Below, one piece after another: positions 54,032 through 63,686 of a stretch of DNA of 64,000 bases. Both the position numbers and the translations under genes were made by a program. The notes under the pieces were generated by a model. That model had not been told where the DNA came from and did no database searches. It was given only the letters and a program-made list of their open reading frames with translations. Each line of letters opens with the position of its first letter. Within the stretch, counting starts at the first letter, position 1. This stretch comes from CAZROT01 sp964601895 (lineage in GTDB: Bacteria > Pseudomonadota > Gammaproteobacteria > Enterobacterales > Enterobacteriaceae): contig CAZROT010000001.1 in the NCBI GenBank assembly GCA_964601895.1, positions 186,001-250,000 on the forward strand, in the 5' to 3' direction.

Positions 54032-56725
54032 ATGAAAAAAGTGTCTGATCTGCAAACATCAAGTTTGACTCAGTTGACGGTGTTAACTCATCAATATGAT
54101 TATTACAGTCTGCCATTGATGGCCGCACGACTTGGAAATATCGAAAGACTTCCTAAGTCTATGAAAATTTTACTGGAAAATTTATTACGTCATATTGATG
54201 GAGAGACAGTCTATGAGGATGATTTAAAAGCTATTGTTGGCTGGCTTTCATCAGGTACAGCGACACGTGAAATTTCCTTTTATCCTACCCGCGTACTCAT
54301 GCAGGATTTTACTGGTGTCCCGGCAGTGGTGGATCTTGCCGCGATGCGTGAAGCTGTCAGTCGTTTAGGCGGTGATGTAACACAGGTAAATCCACTTTCT
54401 CCTGTTGATTTGGTTATCGATCATTCTGTCACGGTTGATGAATTTGGTAATAAGTCTTCTGCGGGTGAAAATGTGCGCCTTGAGATGGAGCGCAATCGTG
54501 AGCGCTACCTGTTCCTGAAATGGGGGCAGGGAGCCTTTGATAATTTTCGCGTAGTACCACCAGGAACCGGTATCTGCCATCAGGTCAATCTGGAACATCT
54601 GGGTAAAACGGTATGGCTGGAAGAGAAAGGCGGCAGAAAGGTCATATGGCCTGATACCCTGGTGGGTACTGATTCTCATACCACTATGATCAATGGGCTG
54701 GGAATTTTAGGCTGGGGAGTGGGTGGTATTGAAGCAGAGGCAGTCATGTTAGGTCAGCCTGTTTCTATGCTAATCCCTGATGTTGTTGGTTTTAAGCTGA
54801 CAGGGAAATTGCCTGAAGGAATAACTGCTACTGATTTAGTGCTGACAGTCACCCAGATGCTACGAAAACAGGGTGTTGTGGGTAAATTCGTTGAGTTTTA
54901 TGGTGATGGTCTGGCGGATTTACCGCTTGCTGATCGTGCCACTATTGCCAATATGGCGCCCGAATATGGTGCCACCTGTGGTTTTTTCCCTGTGGATGAA
55001 ATCACTCTTGATTATATGCGCCTTACCGGCCGCAGTGATGAGCAGGTTCTGCTGGTGGAAGCTTATGCTAAAGCTCAGGGGTTATGGCGTAAGCCGGGTG
55101 ATGAACCGGTCTTTACGCATTCACTTGAACTGAATATGAGTACTGTTGAGCCCTGTCTGGCAGGGCCAAAACGTCCTCAGGACAGAGTAACGTTATCCCG
55201 TGTGGCAGAAGAATTTAAAAAGGCCACCAGCCTTGAACCCGGTGGTAAAAAAGATAAGGCTGACCATGTTGTCTGTAAGGTTAAGAAAAAATCCTGCGAT
55301 CTGCAGCATGGTGCAGTCGTCATTGCTGCTATCACTTCCTGTACCAATACGTCTAATCCAAGCGTACTGGTTGCTGCTGGATTACTGGCTAAAAAAGCCG
55401 TAGAAAAAGGTTTGCGCACTAAAGCCTGGGTAAAAACATCGCTGGCCCCTGGCTCAAAAGTGGTCACTGATTATCTCAATCATACTGGGTTAACCCCGCA
55501 TCTGGAAAAACTCGGATTTAATCTTGTCGGGTATGGTTGTACTACCTGTATTGGTAATTCAGGCCCGTTGCCTGAGCCTGTTGAGACTGCCATTAAAAGC
55601 GGTGATTTGACGGTAGCAGCAGTGCTTTCGGGGAATCGTAACTTTGAGGGGCGTATTCATCCACTCGTGAAAACTAACTGGCTGGCCTCTCCCCCTCTGG
55701 TGGTTGCTTATGCCCTGGCGGGTAACATCACGCTGGATCTGACCAAAGAGCCCCTGGGTGAAGATAAAAAAGGTAATCCGGTATGGCTGAAGGATATCTG
55801 GCCACGTAATGATGAAATTAACGCGGCAGTCAATAAAGTTACCGCTGAAATGTTTAAGAAAACCTACAAAGAAGTCTTTAATGGTGATGAAGAATGGCAG
55901 GCAATTAAGGTCAAAAAATCGCCAACCTATGGCTGGCGTAAGCATTCAACCTATATTCGCCAGCCGCCTTTTTTCAGTGACATGAAGGCACAGCCTGATC
56001 CCGTACAGGATATAAAAAATGCACGCATTCTCGCATTACTGGCAGATTCGGTCACGACTGATCATATTTCTCCTGCGGGTAATATCAGGCCTGACAGCCC
56101 GGCAGGAAAATATCTGTATGACAGAGGCGTGGAAATTAAAGAGTTTAATTCCTATGGTTCACGGCGTGGTAACCATGAAGTCATGATGCGCGGTACGTTT
56201 GCCAATATTCGCATTCGCAACGAAATGGTGCCAGGTGTCGAAGGCGGGATGACCAGGCATATTCCATCACAAAATCAGATGCCCATTTATGATGCGGCCA
56301 TGCGTTACCAGAAAGAAAAAGTGCCTCTGGTGGTCATTGCCGGCAAAGAATACGGCTCTGGATCGAGTCGTGACTGGGCAGCCAAAGGAACGTTATTACT
56401 GGGTGTCAGGGTGGTTATTGCCGAGTCATTTGAGCGTATTCATCGCTCCAATTTGATTGGTATGGGCATTCTTCCTCTTGAATTTCCCAAAGAAGTTACC
56501 CGCAAGACGCTGGCATTGACGGGCGATGAAGTAGTCAACATTACTGGTTTACAGGCATTAAAACCAGGACAGCGTCTTGATGTCCTGTTCACTTATGCTG
56601 ATGGGAAGAAAGAAAAAGTAAGCATGAACTGCCGGATTGATACCCGTAATGAACTGGGCTATTTTCAGCACGGCGGTATTTTGCATTATGTTATACGCAG
56701 GATGCTTTCAAAGCAGTCACAGTAA
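54032..56725 (+). CDS. acnA: Aconitate hydratase A
   Basis: AcnA isomerises citrate to isocitrate with a [4Fe-4S] cluster. The 897-aa product (E. coli 891) carries the three cluster cysteines in ITSCTNTSNPSV and YGCTTCIGNSG, the substrate-binding GTDSHTTMINGLGI, and the C-terminal swivel domain with EYGSGSSRDWAAKG. AAAGGGG precedes the ATG. In E. coli it is induced in stationary phase and by SoxRS; I see no specific operator. It is convergent with ribA. Confidence 0.98.
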   Translation: MKKVSDLQTSSLTQLTVLTHQYDYYSLPLMAARLGNIERLPKSMKILLENLLRHIDGETVYEDDLKAIVGWLSSGTATREISFYPTRVLMQDFTGVPAVVDLAAMREAVSRLGGDVTQVNPLSPVDLVIDHSVTVDEFGNKSSAGENVRLEMERNRERYLFLKWGQGAFDNFRVVPPGTGICHQVNLEHLGKTVWLEEKGGRKVIWPDTLVGTDSHTTMINGLGILGWGVGGIEAEAVMLGQPVSMLIPDVVGFKLTGKLPEGITATDLVLTVTQMLRKQGVVGKFVEFYGDGLADLPLADRATIANMAPEYGATCGFFPVDEITLDYMRLTGRSDEQVLLVEAYAKAQGLWRKPGDEPVFTHSLELNMSTVEPCLAGPKRPQDRVTLSRVAEEFKKATSLEPGGKKDKADHVVCKVKKKSCDLQHGAVVIAAITSCTNTSNPSVLVAAGLLAKKAVEKGLRTKAWVKTSLAPGSKVVTDYLNHTGLTPHLEKLGFNLVGYGCTTCIGNSGPLPEPVETAIKSGDLTVAAVLSGNRNFEGRIHPLVKTNWLASPPLVVAYALAGNITLDLTKEPLGEDKKGNPVWLKDIWPRNDEINAAVNKVTAEMFKKTYKEVFNGDEEWQAIKVKKSPTYGWRKHSTYIRQPPFFSDMKAQPDPVQDIKNARILALLADSVTTDHISPAGNIRPDSPAGKYLYDRGVEIKEFNSYGSRRGNHEVMMRGTFANIRIRNEMVPGVEGGMTRHIPSQNQMPIYDAAMRYQKEKVPLVVIAGKEYGSGSSRDWAAKGTLLLGVRVVIAESFERIHRSNLIGMGILPLEFPKEVTRKTLALTGDEVVNITGLQALKPGQRLDVLFTYADGKKEKVSMNCRIDTRNELGYFQHGGILHYVIRRMLSKQSQ

Positions 56726-56753
56726 GGCGAGGGTTTACCTCAACCAGAGTGAT

Positions 56754-57344
56754 TTAACGGGTCAGCAGATGACCCATTTTAGCTGCTTTGGTTAACATAT
56801 AGTGCTCATTACTGGGGTTACGCCCGACGATTAAGGGTACACGTTCGGTAACCTGAATACCTGCTTTGGTGAGGATTTCTACCTTATGTGGGTTGTTAGT
56901 GAGCAGACGAATATGAGTAATATTTAACAGTTTGTACATCTCCGCACATAGCGTGAAATCGCGTTCATCCGCAGCAAATCCTAACTGGTGATTAGCTTCG
57001 ACCGTATCAACTCCCTCATCCTGTAAGGAATAAGCGCGAATTTTGTTTAACAGGCCAATATTACGGCCTTCCTGCCTGTGATACAGCAGCACGCCTCTGC
57101 CTTCTTTAGAGATATGTGCCATTGCCGCTTTTAGCTGAAAACCACAATCACAGCGCAGACTGAACAGTGCATCGCCGGTGAGGCATTCGGAGTGTATACG
57201 GGAAAGTACCGGCTGACTGCCTGAAATATCCCCCAATACCAGAGCCAGATGGCTATGTCCGGTTGTGGATTCTTCAAATCCTATCATTAAAAATTCGCCA
57301 AAGGCTGTTGGCAACCTGGCTTCAACTACTCTTTTCAGCCGCAT
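56754..57344 (-). CDS. ribA: GTP cyclohydrolase II
   Basis: RibA opens GTP to start riboflavin synthesis. I use the ATG at 57344 (MRLKRVVEARLPTAFG), matching E. coli MQLKRV and giving 196 aa; an upstream GTG at 57356 would add four residues. Zn-binding cysteines appear in HSECLTGDALFSLRCDCGFQL, described as C-x10-C-x-C, with the catalytic YHRQEGRNIGLLNKIRAY core. In E. coli pgpB and lapA follow this neighbourhood; here a PqaA-type gene and orphans intervene. Confidence 0.96.
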   Translation of the reverse strand: MRLKRVVEARLPTAFGEFLMIGFEESTTGHSHLALVLGDISGSQPVLSRIHSECLTGDALFSLRCDCGFQLKAAMAHISKEGRGVLLYHRQEGRNIGLLNKIRAYSLQDEGVDTVEANHQLGFAADERDFTLCAEMYKLLNITHIRLLTNNPHKVEILTKAGIQVTERVPLIVGRNPSNEHYMLTKAAKMGHLLTR

Positions 57345-58121
57345 GGTGTTGTTCACAGGCAGGTGAGTGATTTTTTTAATGGGTATTTTTTAGTATTCAC
57401 CGATGTACCTCATTCGTGATGCGTTATTGCATCGGTTAAAATGAAAGACAGGCTCTTTAACAGCTAGAAAATTAAACTGCATCCTGTCGGAGTCTGAACC
57501 AGACTGCTTTTTCGTGAAAGCAGAATAGTAAATGATGTAAGCATGGCGCTGATAGTATGCCGATAGCAGTTATGTACAACAAACCCTATGCGTTGCCGGC
57601 GACATGTTGTTCACCTGTATCTGACTGTTAGTATCCTGCCATATTTTTGATGATGTTTCTAATTGTAATCAATTTTAATATCACTGAACAGATTGATTGC
57701 CAGTCAGTTATATCTGTCATAAAACGTGCTGTATGTTTACATCTGCAAAAACTTACTTGTACGTAAGGGTAACATGCCTTGCCCGTCTGAAACACAATTT
57801 CGCCAGCAGCATGGATTATTGTCAGATTTTTATCAACCTGGTGTTTTAGTATTCTGCTTAACGATACGCCGAGGCTATGCTAAGATCCTGGCACATTTTT
57901 AGCGCGTTATCTTTCATTTTCAGACGTATTCCTGCATGCCATTTTTCCTGCCGGTCTTTCAGACCTCTGGTTGACTGTTATAGTGCGGATAAACGCTTTT
58001 GCTGCGCGCCACAGGCGATGAGAAAGCATGAAGGTATTGCGCATCTGGGGGCGTTGTATTTCTCTCATGCACCATAGTGTGCCCATCTTCTATCTGGCAA
58101 CCCACTCTAAGGATGACGATT
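57345..58121. other. Long spacer between ribA and the PqaA-like gene
   Basis: About 780 bases between two divergent genes hold no recognisable gene. A 66-codon plus-strand frame at 57877-58077 (two Arg/Cys-rich segments) looks spurious. The region should carry the ribA and pqaA promoters. No FMN riboswitch fold was recognised. Confidence 0.4.
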
Positions 58122-59627
58122 ATGCCTGATTATAGTAAGGTCGTTATTTTTGTGCTGTCGTTACTGGTTACGGCCAGCAGCCATGCACTGTCGTTACTGA
58201 CGGACATGACAGGGCATACACAGCCTGATAGCGGCCGATTAACCTGCCCTGAAAGTACAATCATGAATTTTACCAATGTGATTTCCTGTTATCGTGAAAG
58301 ACTGGCAGCAGAGCCACTTGAGTACAGTCTGCTACATAAAGAACGGCTGCCAGGTATGGAAAAGCAAAGCTGGCAGCTTATCTCTCAGTCCTGGTCACCA
58401 GAGGAAAAGGTACTTCCGGCAAAATGGCAACACCATGTCTCCCTGTTCATTCCTGATGATGCACGCTCATCGCGTGCTCTTGTCATTGTCAACAATGGAA
58501 CCAGCCATGGTAGTGAGCAATCAGCACCGACCGGCCCGACAGATTTCACGACAGCGACGCTGGCGGCTATTGCACAGGCAACAGGCACCATTGTGATATC
58601 AGTCAGCGATATTCCCAATCAGTATCTTGTGTATCAGAACGACGGCCTGCCGCGCAGGGAAGACGACAGTGTGGCGCGCAGTTGGGCGTTATTTCTCGAT
58701 GCCCCTGAAAAGCAACTGACGATGCCTTTGCATATTCCTATGGCAGCCGCAGTTTCTCAGGCGATGACACTGGCGCAACGTGAACTGAAATCCTGGAAAA
58801 TCGAGCGTTTTATTGTCTCAGGCGTGTCAAAAAGGGGGTGGACAGCCTGGCTTGCTGCCATTGCAGATAAGCGTATTGAGGCAATAGCACCGTTTGTCAT
58901 TGATTTACTGGGTACCGATGAGTCGCTGAGGCATATGTACCAGTCATATGGCGGTAACTGGCCAGTCGCTTTTTTCCCTTATTATAAAGAGCGTATTGAT
59001 GAGAAAATAAACACAGCAGCGTTTTCCAGCCTGATGAAAATCTACGATCCCCTGCAATACCTCGGTTCGGTTTATGAAGAGCGCCTGCATATCGCAAAAT
59101 ACATTATCAATGCGAGTGGGGATGATTTTTATGTGCCGGATAACAGCAAATTTTACTATGACAGATTACCTGAGCAAAAAGTATTGCGGGTGGTGCCTAA
59201 TTCTGATCATTACGGTATCAAAAAATTTACTGAGCAATCATTAATAACCTTTGTGAAGCGTATCCAGAAGTCAGTTGCTGTACCGACGGTGAGTGCTCAT
59301 CTACAGGCACAGACGTTGACTGCGCGCTTTTCAGAGCCACCGGTCAGGGTCATGTTGTGGACAGCCATTAATCCGTTGTCACGGGATTTTCGCTACGCCT
59401 GTGGCATCAGATACTCTGCGTCTCCAGTTAGTCTGACTGCTACAGGAGCCGCTGAAATACCATTGAGTACACCGGCTGTGGGATGGCAGGCTGCATTTAT
59501 TGAAGTGATTTTTAGTGATGGATTTGTTGCCACAACGCCGGTTTACATCTCTCCGCAGGAGCGCTACCCGACCTCAGCGCCTCCCTCTGACGGTGCTGCC
59601 TGTAAAACCCTGCCAGGGCGAGGGTAA
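58122..59627 (+). CDS. pqaA: PhoPQ-activated pathogenicity-related protein (PqaA family)
   Basis: PqaA is a secreted or periplasmic alpha/beta-hydrolase-like protein first described as a PhoPQ-activated Salmonella gene. I start it at 58122 (MPDYSKVVIFVLSLLVTASSHALS), which follows AAGGA and gives a clear signal peptide. The 501-aa product has the nucleophile-like elbow IVSGVSKRGWTAWL, the RIEAIAPFVID segment, and NASGDDFYVPD, where the acid would lie. The substrate is unknown. It occupies the interval where E. coli has pgpB. A PhoP box (direct repeat of [GT]GTTTA) was not found in the leader. Confidence 0.88.
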   Translation: MPDYSKVVIFVLSLLVTASSHALSLLTDMTGHTQPDSGRLTCPESTIMNFTNVISCYRERLAAEPLEYSLLHKERLPGMEKQSWQLISQSWSPEEKVLPAKWQHHVSLFIPDDARSSRALVIVNNGTSHGSEQSAPTGPTDFTTATLAAIAQATGTIVISVSDIPNQYLVYQNDGLPRREDDSVARSWALFLDAPEKQLTMPLHIPMAAAVSQAMTLAQRELKSWKIERFIVSGVSKRGWTAWLAAIADKRIEAIAPFVIDLLGTDESLRHMYQSYGGNWPVAFFPYYKERIDEKINTAAFSSLMKIYDPLQYLGSVYEERLHIAKYIINASGDDFYVPDNSKFYYDRLPEQKVLRVVPNSDHYGIKKFTEQSLITFVKRIQKSVAVPTVSAHLQAQTLTARFSEPPVRVMLWTAINPLSRDFRYACGIRYSASPVSLTATGAAEIPLSTPAVGWQAAFIEVIFSDGFVATTPVYISPQERYPTSAPPSDGAACKTLPGRG

Positions 59628-59896
59628 AAGGCGCCACAGTGACTATCGCCATGGAAATACGGCGTTCCAGTCGTTGTTATCGGCTAAGAAATAGCAACGC
59701 GCTCTGTCAGCTCATTTACGTTTCAGCCAGTCTCAGCATGGCGGCTGGTTGTGCTTAAATTATTCATACGGGCAATTTATTGCAGTAAATTTGTTACTTT
59801 TTATTTATGCTGCATACCTTCGTTAAGGTAAAACTGCCGTGATTGCCAGGTGTCAGCGGTATATCAGGGCAGTAATGGTATTGAGAGAGGGAACAG

Positions 59897-60403
59897 ATGA
59901 AAAATTCACTACAGGCAACCCAATCTGGTGGCAGAAATAGTACAGTATTTGCTACAAATACAGATAATACTGGAATGCTTCCGCAAGATTCTGTTGCCTT
60001 TGAACAATTCAAAAGCGCTACCAATACTACGGATATTCCTTACGCAATACGTAAACAGTCACTATGGGACTGGCTGATACATAAGCATAGTGGCACCCGC
60101 ACCTTCAGCATGGAAGGCCACACAGCAGGTACAGGCAGCAATGCTATTGCCTCATACCGTGATGATGCTGGCAACAAATACCATATCCTGATAAAGGACA
60201 TACCTGCAGATAGCCTTACCAGCATGAGAAAGGTGGTGCAGAACACCCGGGTACCTGCTGATGCAGGCGCAAGACATACCGCATACGCGGGGAGCTCCGG
60301 GCGGGATGACTGCTGGGATATATTATGCGGCTGTATGGAACTTATGGGATGTATGTGTGAACTGGCGAGATTAATCCTGAAATGCGTCATTGTATGCCGT
60401 TAA
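59897..60403 (+). CDS. Orphan protein A of a tandem paralogous pair, Cys-rich tail
   Basis: I do not recognise this 168-aa protein. Its central region (about residues 35-115) shares a clear pattern with the gene 250 bases downstream: AF.QF..ATN, [IV]..[RH][KR]QS.W, TRTFS.EGH.AGTG, IASYRD.AG.K and LIKD[IV]P. The N-terminus is Ser/Thr/Asn-rich without a signal peptide. The C-terminus (residues about 137-167) is hydrophobic and contains seven cysteines in about 30 residues (CWDILCGC, GCMC, CVIVC). GAGGG lies before the ATG. A host-targeted effector with a lipidated or membrane-binding tail is possible but unproven. Confidence 0.65.
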   Translation: MKNSLQATQSGGRNSTVFATNTDNTGMLPQDSVAFEQFKSATNTTDIPYAIRKQSLWDWLIHKHSGTRTFSMEGHTAGTGSNAIASYRDDAGNKYHILIKDIPADSLTSMRKVVQNTRVPADAGARHTAYAGSSGRDDCWDILCGCMELMGCMCELARLILKCVIVCR

Positions 60404-60653
60404 TATTCATTGCAGGCGCCTTGTCCTGGCAGGCGCGCATTGCGTAAAACTCTGCCAGCCTCAGTAATCAGGCAGCTTTTTATCTTTATTGCAGCGACGA
60501 GTTTTCTGAAGGCACTTTGTCACAGTGGCGCTCTTTTTTTCTGTTTATGCTGAAACAGCAAGACAAAACCGCTGTGATGGCCAGATATCATTATCTACAG
60601 CCGTCAGCGGTCCATCAGAACAGTCATTTTAGTAAATTAAGCAGGGCAGGTGT

Positions 60654-61157
60654 ATGGGATATATTAAGCGTAGCGGTAGCGCAGAACTACTTCTGCCACA
60701 GCCTCTGTCCACAGGCACCGCAGTAGAGCTGACAGAGGTAATTAAGAAGCAACTACCATCTAAAGATTTAACTGCTTTTAAGTGCTTCAGTCGTGCTACC
60801 AATAACAGCGGGACTCCATTTTCAATACACAGACAGTCATCCTGGACCAGGATAACGCATAGTTATAGCGAGACACGCACCTTCAGTCAGGAAGGCCACA
60901 TCGCGGGTACAGGAAAAAATATTATCGCCTCATACCGTGATTATGCTGGCAGGAAATTCCGTGTCCTGATAAAAGATGTACCCGAGACTCAGATAATCGC
61001 CATAAAGCAGGCTATCCAGAATGCCCGTGGATTGTCTGATACTTGCGCGCAACAACGTAACTTAACCGTGGTCATAGGGTCATCACTGGGATTTATCAGC
61101 CGGGAAACTGACGTTGATAGGCGCCCTGTTGCACCAGGGGCGGTGATAATCGGGTAA
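60654..61157 (+). CDS. Orphan protein B of the tandem pair
   Basis: This 167-aa protein is a diverged duplicate of the gene at 59897. The shared core includes TRTFSQEGHIAGTG, IIASYRDYAGRKF and VLIKDVP, followed by a helix (AIKQAIQNAR, compare RKVVQNTR). Its N-terminus differs (MGYIKRSGSAELL) and it lacks the cysteine-rich tail, ending instead in a polar stretch. The ribosome binding site is weak (GGCAGG). I recognise no family. Start is not certain; the next in-frame ATG is far inside the core. Confidence 0.6.
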   Translation: MGYIKRSGSAELLLPQPLSTGTAVELTEVIKKQLPSKDLTAFKCFSRATNNSGTPFSIHRQSSWTRITHSYSETRTFSQEGHIAGTGKNIIASYRDYAGRKFRVLIKDVPETQIIAIKQAIQNARGLSDTCAQQRNLTVVIGSSLGFISRETDVDRRPVAPGAVIIG

Positions 61158-61207
61158 GATAATAATGGCTACGGCGATATTCCCGTTGGTATTACACGTA
61201 ATAGCTA

Positions 61208-61744
61208 TTAATGGCTGTCTGGTGGCTCAGGAAACAGCACTTCTGAAAAGCCAAACTGACTGAAATCCTTAATACGCATAGGATAAAGGATGCCCAGCAG
61301 GTGATCATATTCATGCTGCACGACACGGGCATGAAAATCCTCTGCTTCACGGTTAACAGAAACACCGTTTGCATCCAGACCTTCATAGCGAATCTGCGTC
61401 CAGCGTGGTACCTTACCTCGCAGCCCGGGAATTGACAGACAGCCTTCCCAGTCCGATTCCTGATTATTTCCCTGCGGCGTGATGGTAGGGTTAATCAGTA
61501 CGGTTTTGGGTACCACAGGTGCATCGGGATAACGTGCATTATGTTCGAAACCAAACACAAACAACTGCCAGTCGACACCGATTTGTGGTGCTGCTAGACC
61601 AGCCCCGGCATTGGCATGCATGGTATCAAACATATCTTCTATCAATGCATTGAGCTCTGCTGAGCCGAAAAGTGTCTCAGGAACCCGCTGTGCAGTACGC
61701 AGCAGGCGCGGATCGCCCATTTTTAAAATTTCCCGAATTGCCAT
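61208..61744 (-). CDS. def: Peptide deformylase (second-type copy)
   Basis: The product removes N-terminal formyl groups from nascent peptides. The 178-aa product has all three deformylase motifs: GLAAPQIG, EGCLSIPG (metal Cys) and QHEYDHLLG (metal His pair). I start at ATG 61744 (MAIREILKMGDPRLL); in-frame GTGs up to 61753 are less likely. It is not in the usual def-fmt context, so it is probably a second deformylase. Residues near the substrate pocket differ from E. coli Def (for example VPRWTQIRYEGLD), and the protein is slightly longer than E. coli Def (169 aa). Confidence 0.9.
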   Translation of the reverse strand: MAIREILKMGDPRLLRTAQRVPETLFGSAELNALIEDMFDTMHANAGAGLAAPQIGVDWQLFVFGFEHNARYPDAPVVPKTVLINPTITPQGNNQESDWEGCLSIPGLRGKVPRWTQIRYEGLDANGVSVNREAEDFHARVVQHEYDHLLGILYPMRIKDFSQFGFSEVLFPEPPDSH

Positions 61745-62184
61745 AGTCACCACTGGTATTGATTAAATTGTGGAGGAAACAACGCATTGTTAACAAATAA
61801 TGACAGATTAATCTACGGAGCCATAATGGTTGCATGGCCATGAAATCTGTTAACGTAAGTGAATTCTGGCGCCAGTTTCAGATAGTTGTCAGTGATATTG
61901 ATCACAACAATACTATATCTTTCAATTTGTTTTTATTAAACCTGATATTAATTTTGTCGCGCAAAAGAAAAACAAATGGCTATCTGTAAACAGAGCACAG
62001 TGATGTGCAAAAAAATCAATAAGATAAAAAATACGCGGCGAGTATTAATCATGACATTTCATGGATATCCTGATTACCAGATAAGCGGTATTTTTGTATA
62101 TACTTGGAGATCCTGATTCTGGCAGTACGGTAAATATTGCTTTTACCTGTGCTGACGTTGTTACTGTATTTGTGAGATAACATA
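61745..62184. other. Divergent spacer between def and lapA
   Basis: About 440 bases with no gene; the lapA promoter is expected here. E. coli lapA has a heat-shock promoter; I found no clear sigma-32 pair. The sequence is A/T-rich near 61910-62040. Confidence 0.35.
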
Positions 62185-62496
62185 ATGAAATATATTCTGA
62201 TTTCTTTTCTGGTGCTGGTTATCTTTGTCATATCGGTGATGTTAGGGGCGCACAATGATCAGGTAATTACCTTTAACTACTTACTGGCTCAGAGTGAATA
62301 TCAGGTTTCAACCCTGCTGGCTATATTGTTTGCCGCCGGATTTATTCTTGGATGGGCTGTCTGCGGTCTGTTTTATTTGCGTACGCGTATTTTTCTTGCG
62401 CGTGCAGAGCGTAAAATTAAACGGCTTGAATTACAGTTAGCACAGCCCGCCACCGATAGTAGCGGCGGGACGCCGCCTGTTGCTGGCAAGGAATAA
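62185..62496 (+). CDS. lapA: Lipopolysaccharide assembly protein A
   Basis: LapA is a small inner-membrane protein that works with LapB in controlling lipopolysaccharide synthesis. The 103-aa product has two transmembrane helices (about residues 4-22 and 43-68) and a cytoplasmic coiled tail (RAERKIKRLELQLAQ), as in E. coli YciS. lapB starts four bases after its stop. Confidence 0.95.
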   Translation: MKYILISFLVLVIFVISVMLGAHNDQVITFNYLLAQSEYQVSTLLAILFAAGFILGWAVCGLFYLRTRIFLARAERKIKRLELQLAQPATDSSGGTPPVAGKE

Positions 62497-62499
62497 TAG

Positions 62500-63681
62500 T
62501 TGTCAGAAAATAATTTATCTGAGCTGTTGTTCCTGCTGTTACCTGTAGCTGCTGCCTATGGCTGGTATATGGGGCGCAGAAGCACTCAGCAGAGCAGGCA
62601 ACAGAATGCAAACCGGCTATCACGAGAGTACGTGGCTGGTGTTAATTTCCTGCTTTCCAATCAGAAAGACAAAGCGGTCGATCTGTTTCTTACTATGTTA
62701 CGTGAGGGTAGTTCTGATGTGGATGCTCACCTGACACTGGGTAATCTGTTTCGTTCTCGTGGTGAAATTGAACGCGCCATCCGTATTCATCAGGCATTAA
62801 TGGAAAATCACTCTCTGACCTTCGAGCAGCGTCTGTTAGCCATTGCGCAGCTTGGCTGTGATTATATGGCCGCCGGGTTATATGATCGTGCTGAAGATAT
62901 GTTTAATCAGCTGATAGAAGAAAACGATTTTCGTATTGCTGCCCTGCAGCAACTGCTCATTATTTATCAGATGACCAGTGACTGGTTAAAAGCGATCACA
63001 GTTTCTGAGAAATTGCTAAAAATTGACCGGGAACAGCAAAAAAATCAGATAGCTCATTTTTATTGTGAACTGGCATTGCTGGAGGTAAACCAGCAGCGCC
63101 TTGATGATGCCCTGGTGTTATTAAAAAAAGCCTCTGCTGCTGACGAGCACTGTGCACGTGTTTCGGTGATGACAGGTCGTATTTTTATCATGCAGAATAA
63201 ATTTGTTCAGGCCATTCATGCCTTTGAGCGGGTTCTACCACAGGATAAGGAAATTGTCAGCGAAATACTGCCTGAACTACATGACTGCTATGAAAAAACT
63301 CAGCAGCCAGGCCCATGGCGAGCCTTTCTCACACATTGTGTAAAAGAAAATACCGGAGCAATGGCGGAATTGATGCTTGCTGATATCATCGAACAGCAGG
63401 ATGGCCGCGATGCAGCACATGCTTATATTCATCGCCAGTTACAGCATAATCCTACCCTGCGTGTATTTCATCGTCTGATGGATTATCATCTGGCCGATGC
63501 TGAAGCAGGCCGTGCTAAAGAGAGCCTGTTATTACTGCAGGGTATGGTGGATGAGCAGATCCGCACAAAACCCCATTATCGTTGTAATCAATGTGGTTTT
63601 GCTGCACATGTACTTTACTGGCAATGCCCTTCATGCAAGGCATGGGCAGCAGTTAAACCCCTACGTGGTCTCGATGGATAA
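62500..63681 (+). CDS. lapB: Lipopolysaccharide assembly protein B
   Basis: LapB (YciM) is a membrane-anchored TPR protein that recruits FtsH to degrade LpxC and so limits lipid A synthesis. It starts at TTG 62500 with AAGGA upstream, giving MSENNLSELLFLLLPVAAAYGWYMG, the membrane anchor. Tetratricopeptide repeats fill residues about 45-350 (for example LTLGNLFRSRGEIERAI in part). The C-terminal rubredoxin-like module has CNQCGF and CPSCKAW and ends RGLDG. The 393-aa length is close to E. coli (389). Confidence 0.96.
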   Translation: MSENNLSELLFLLLPVAAAYGWYMGRRSTQQSRQQNANRLSREYVAGVNFLLSNQKDKAVDLFLTMLREGSSDVDAHLTLGNLFRSRGEIERAIRIHQALMENHSLTFEQRLLAIAQLGCDYMAAGLYDRAEDMFNQLIEENDFRIAALQQLLIIYQMTSDWLKAITVSEKLLKIDREQQKNQIAHFYCELALLEVNQQRLDDALVLLKKASAADEHCARVSVMTGRIFIMQNKFVQAIHAFERVLPQDKEIVSEILPELHDCYEKTQQPGPWRAFLTHCVKENTGAMAELMLADIIEQQDGRDAAHAYIHRQLQHNPTLRVFHRLMDYHLADAEAGRAKESLLLLQGMVDEQIRTKPHYRCNQCGFAAHVLYWQCPSCKAWAAVKPLRGLDG

Positions 63682-63686
63682 TAAAA

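Noticed and set aside
57345..57900. Possible FMN riboswitch ahead of ribA
   Set aside because: No conserved FMN-element core could be traced; in E. coli this element belongs to ribB, not ribA.
57877..58077. 66-codon frame upstream of the PqaA-like gene
   Set aside because: Arg/Cys-rich composition typical of noncoding shadows and no ribosome binding site.
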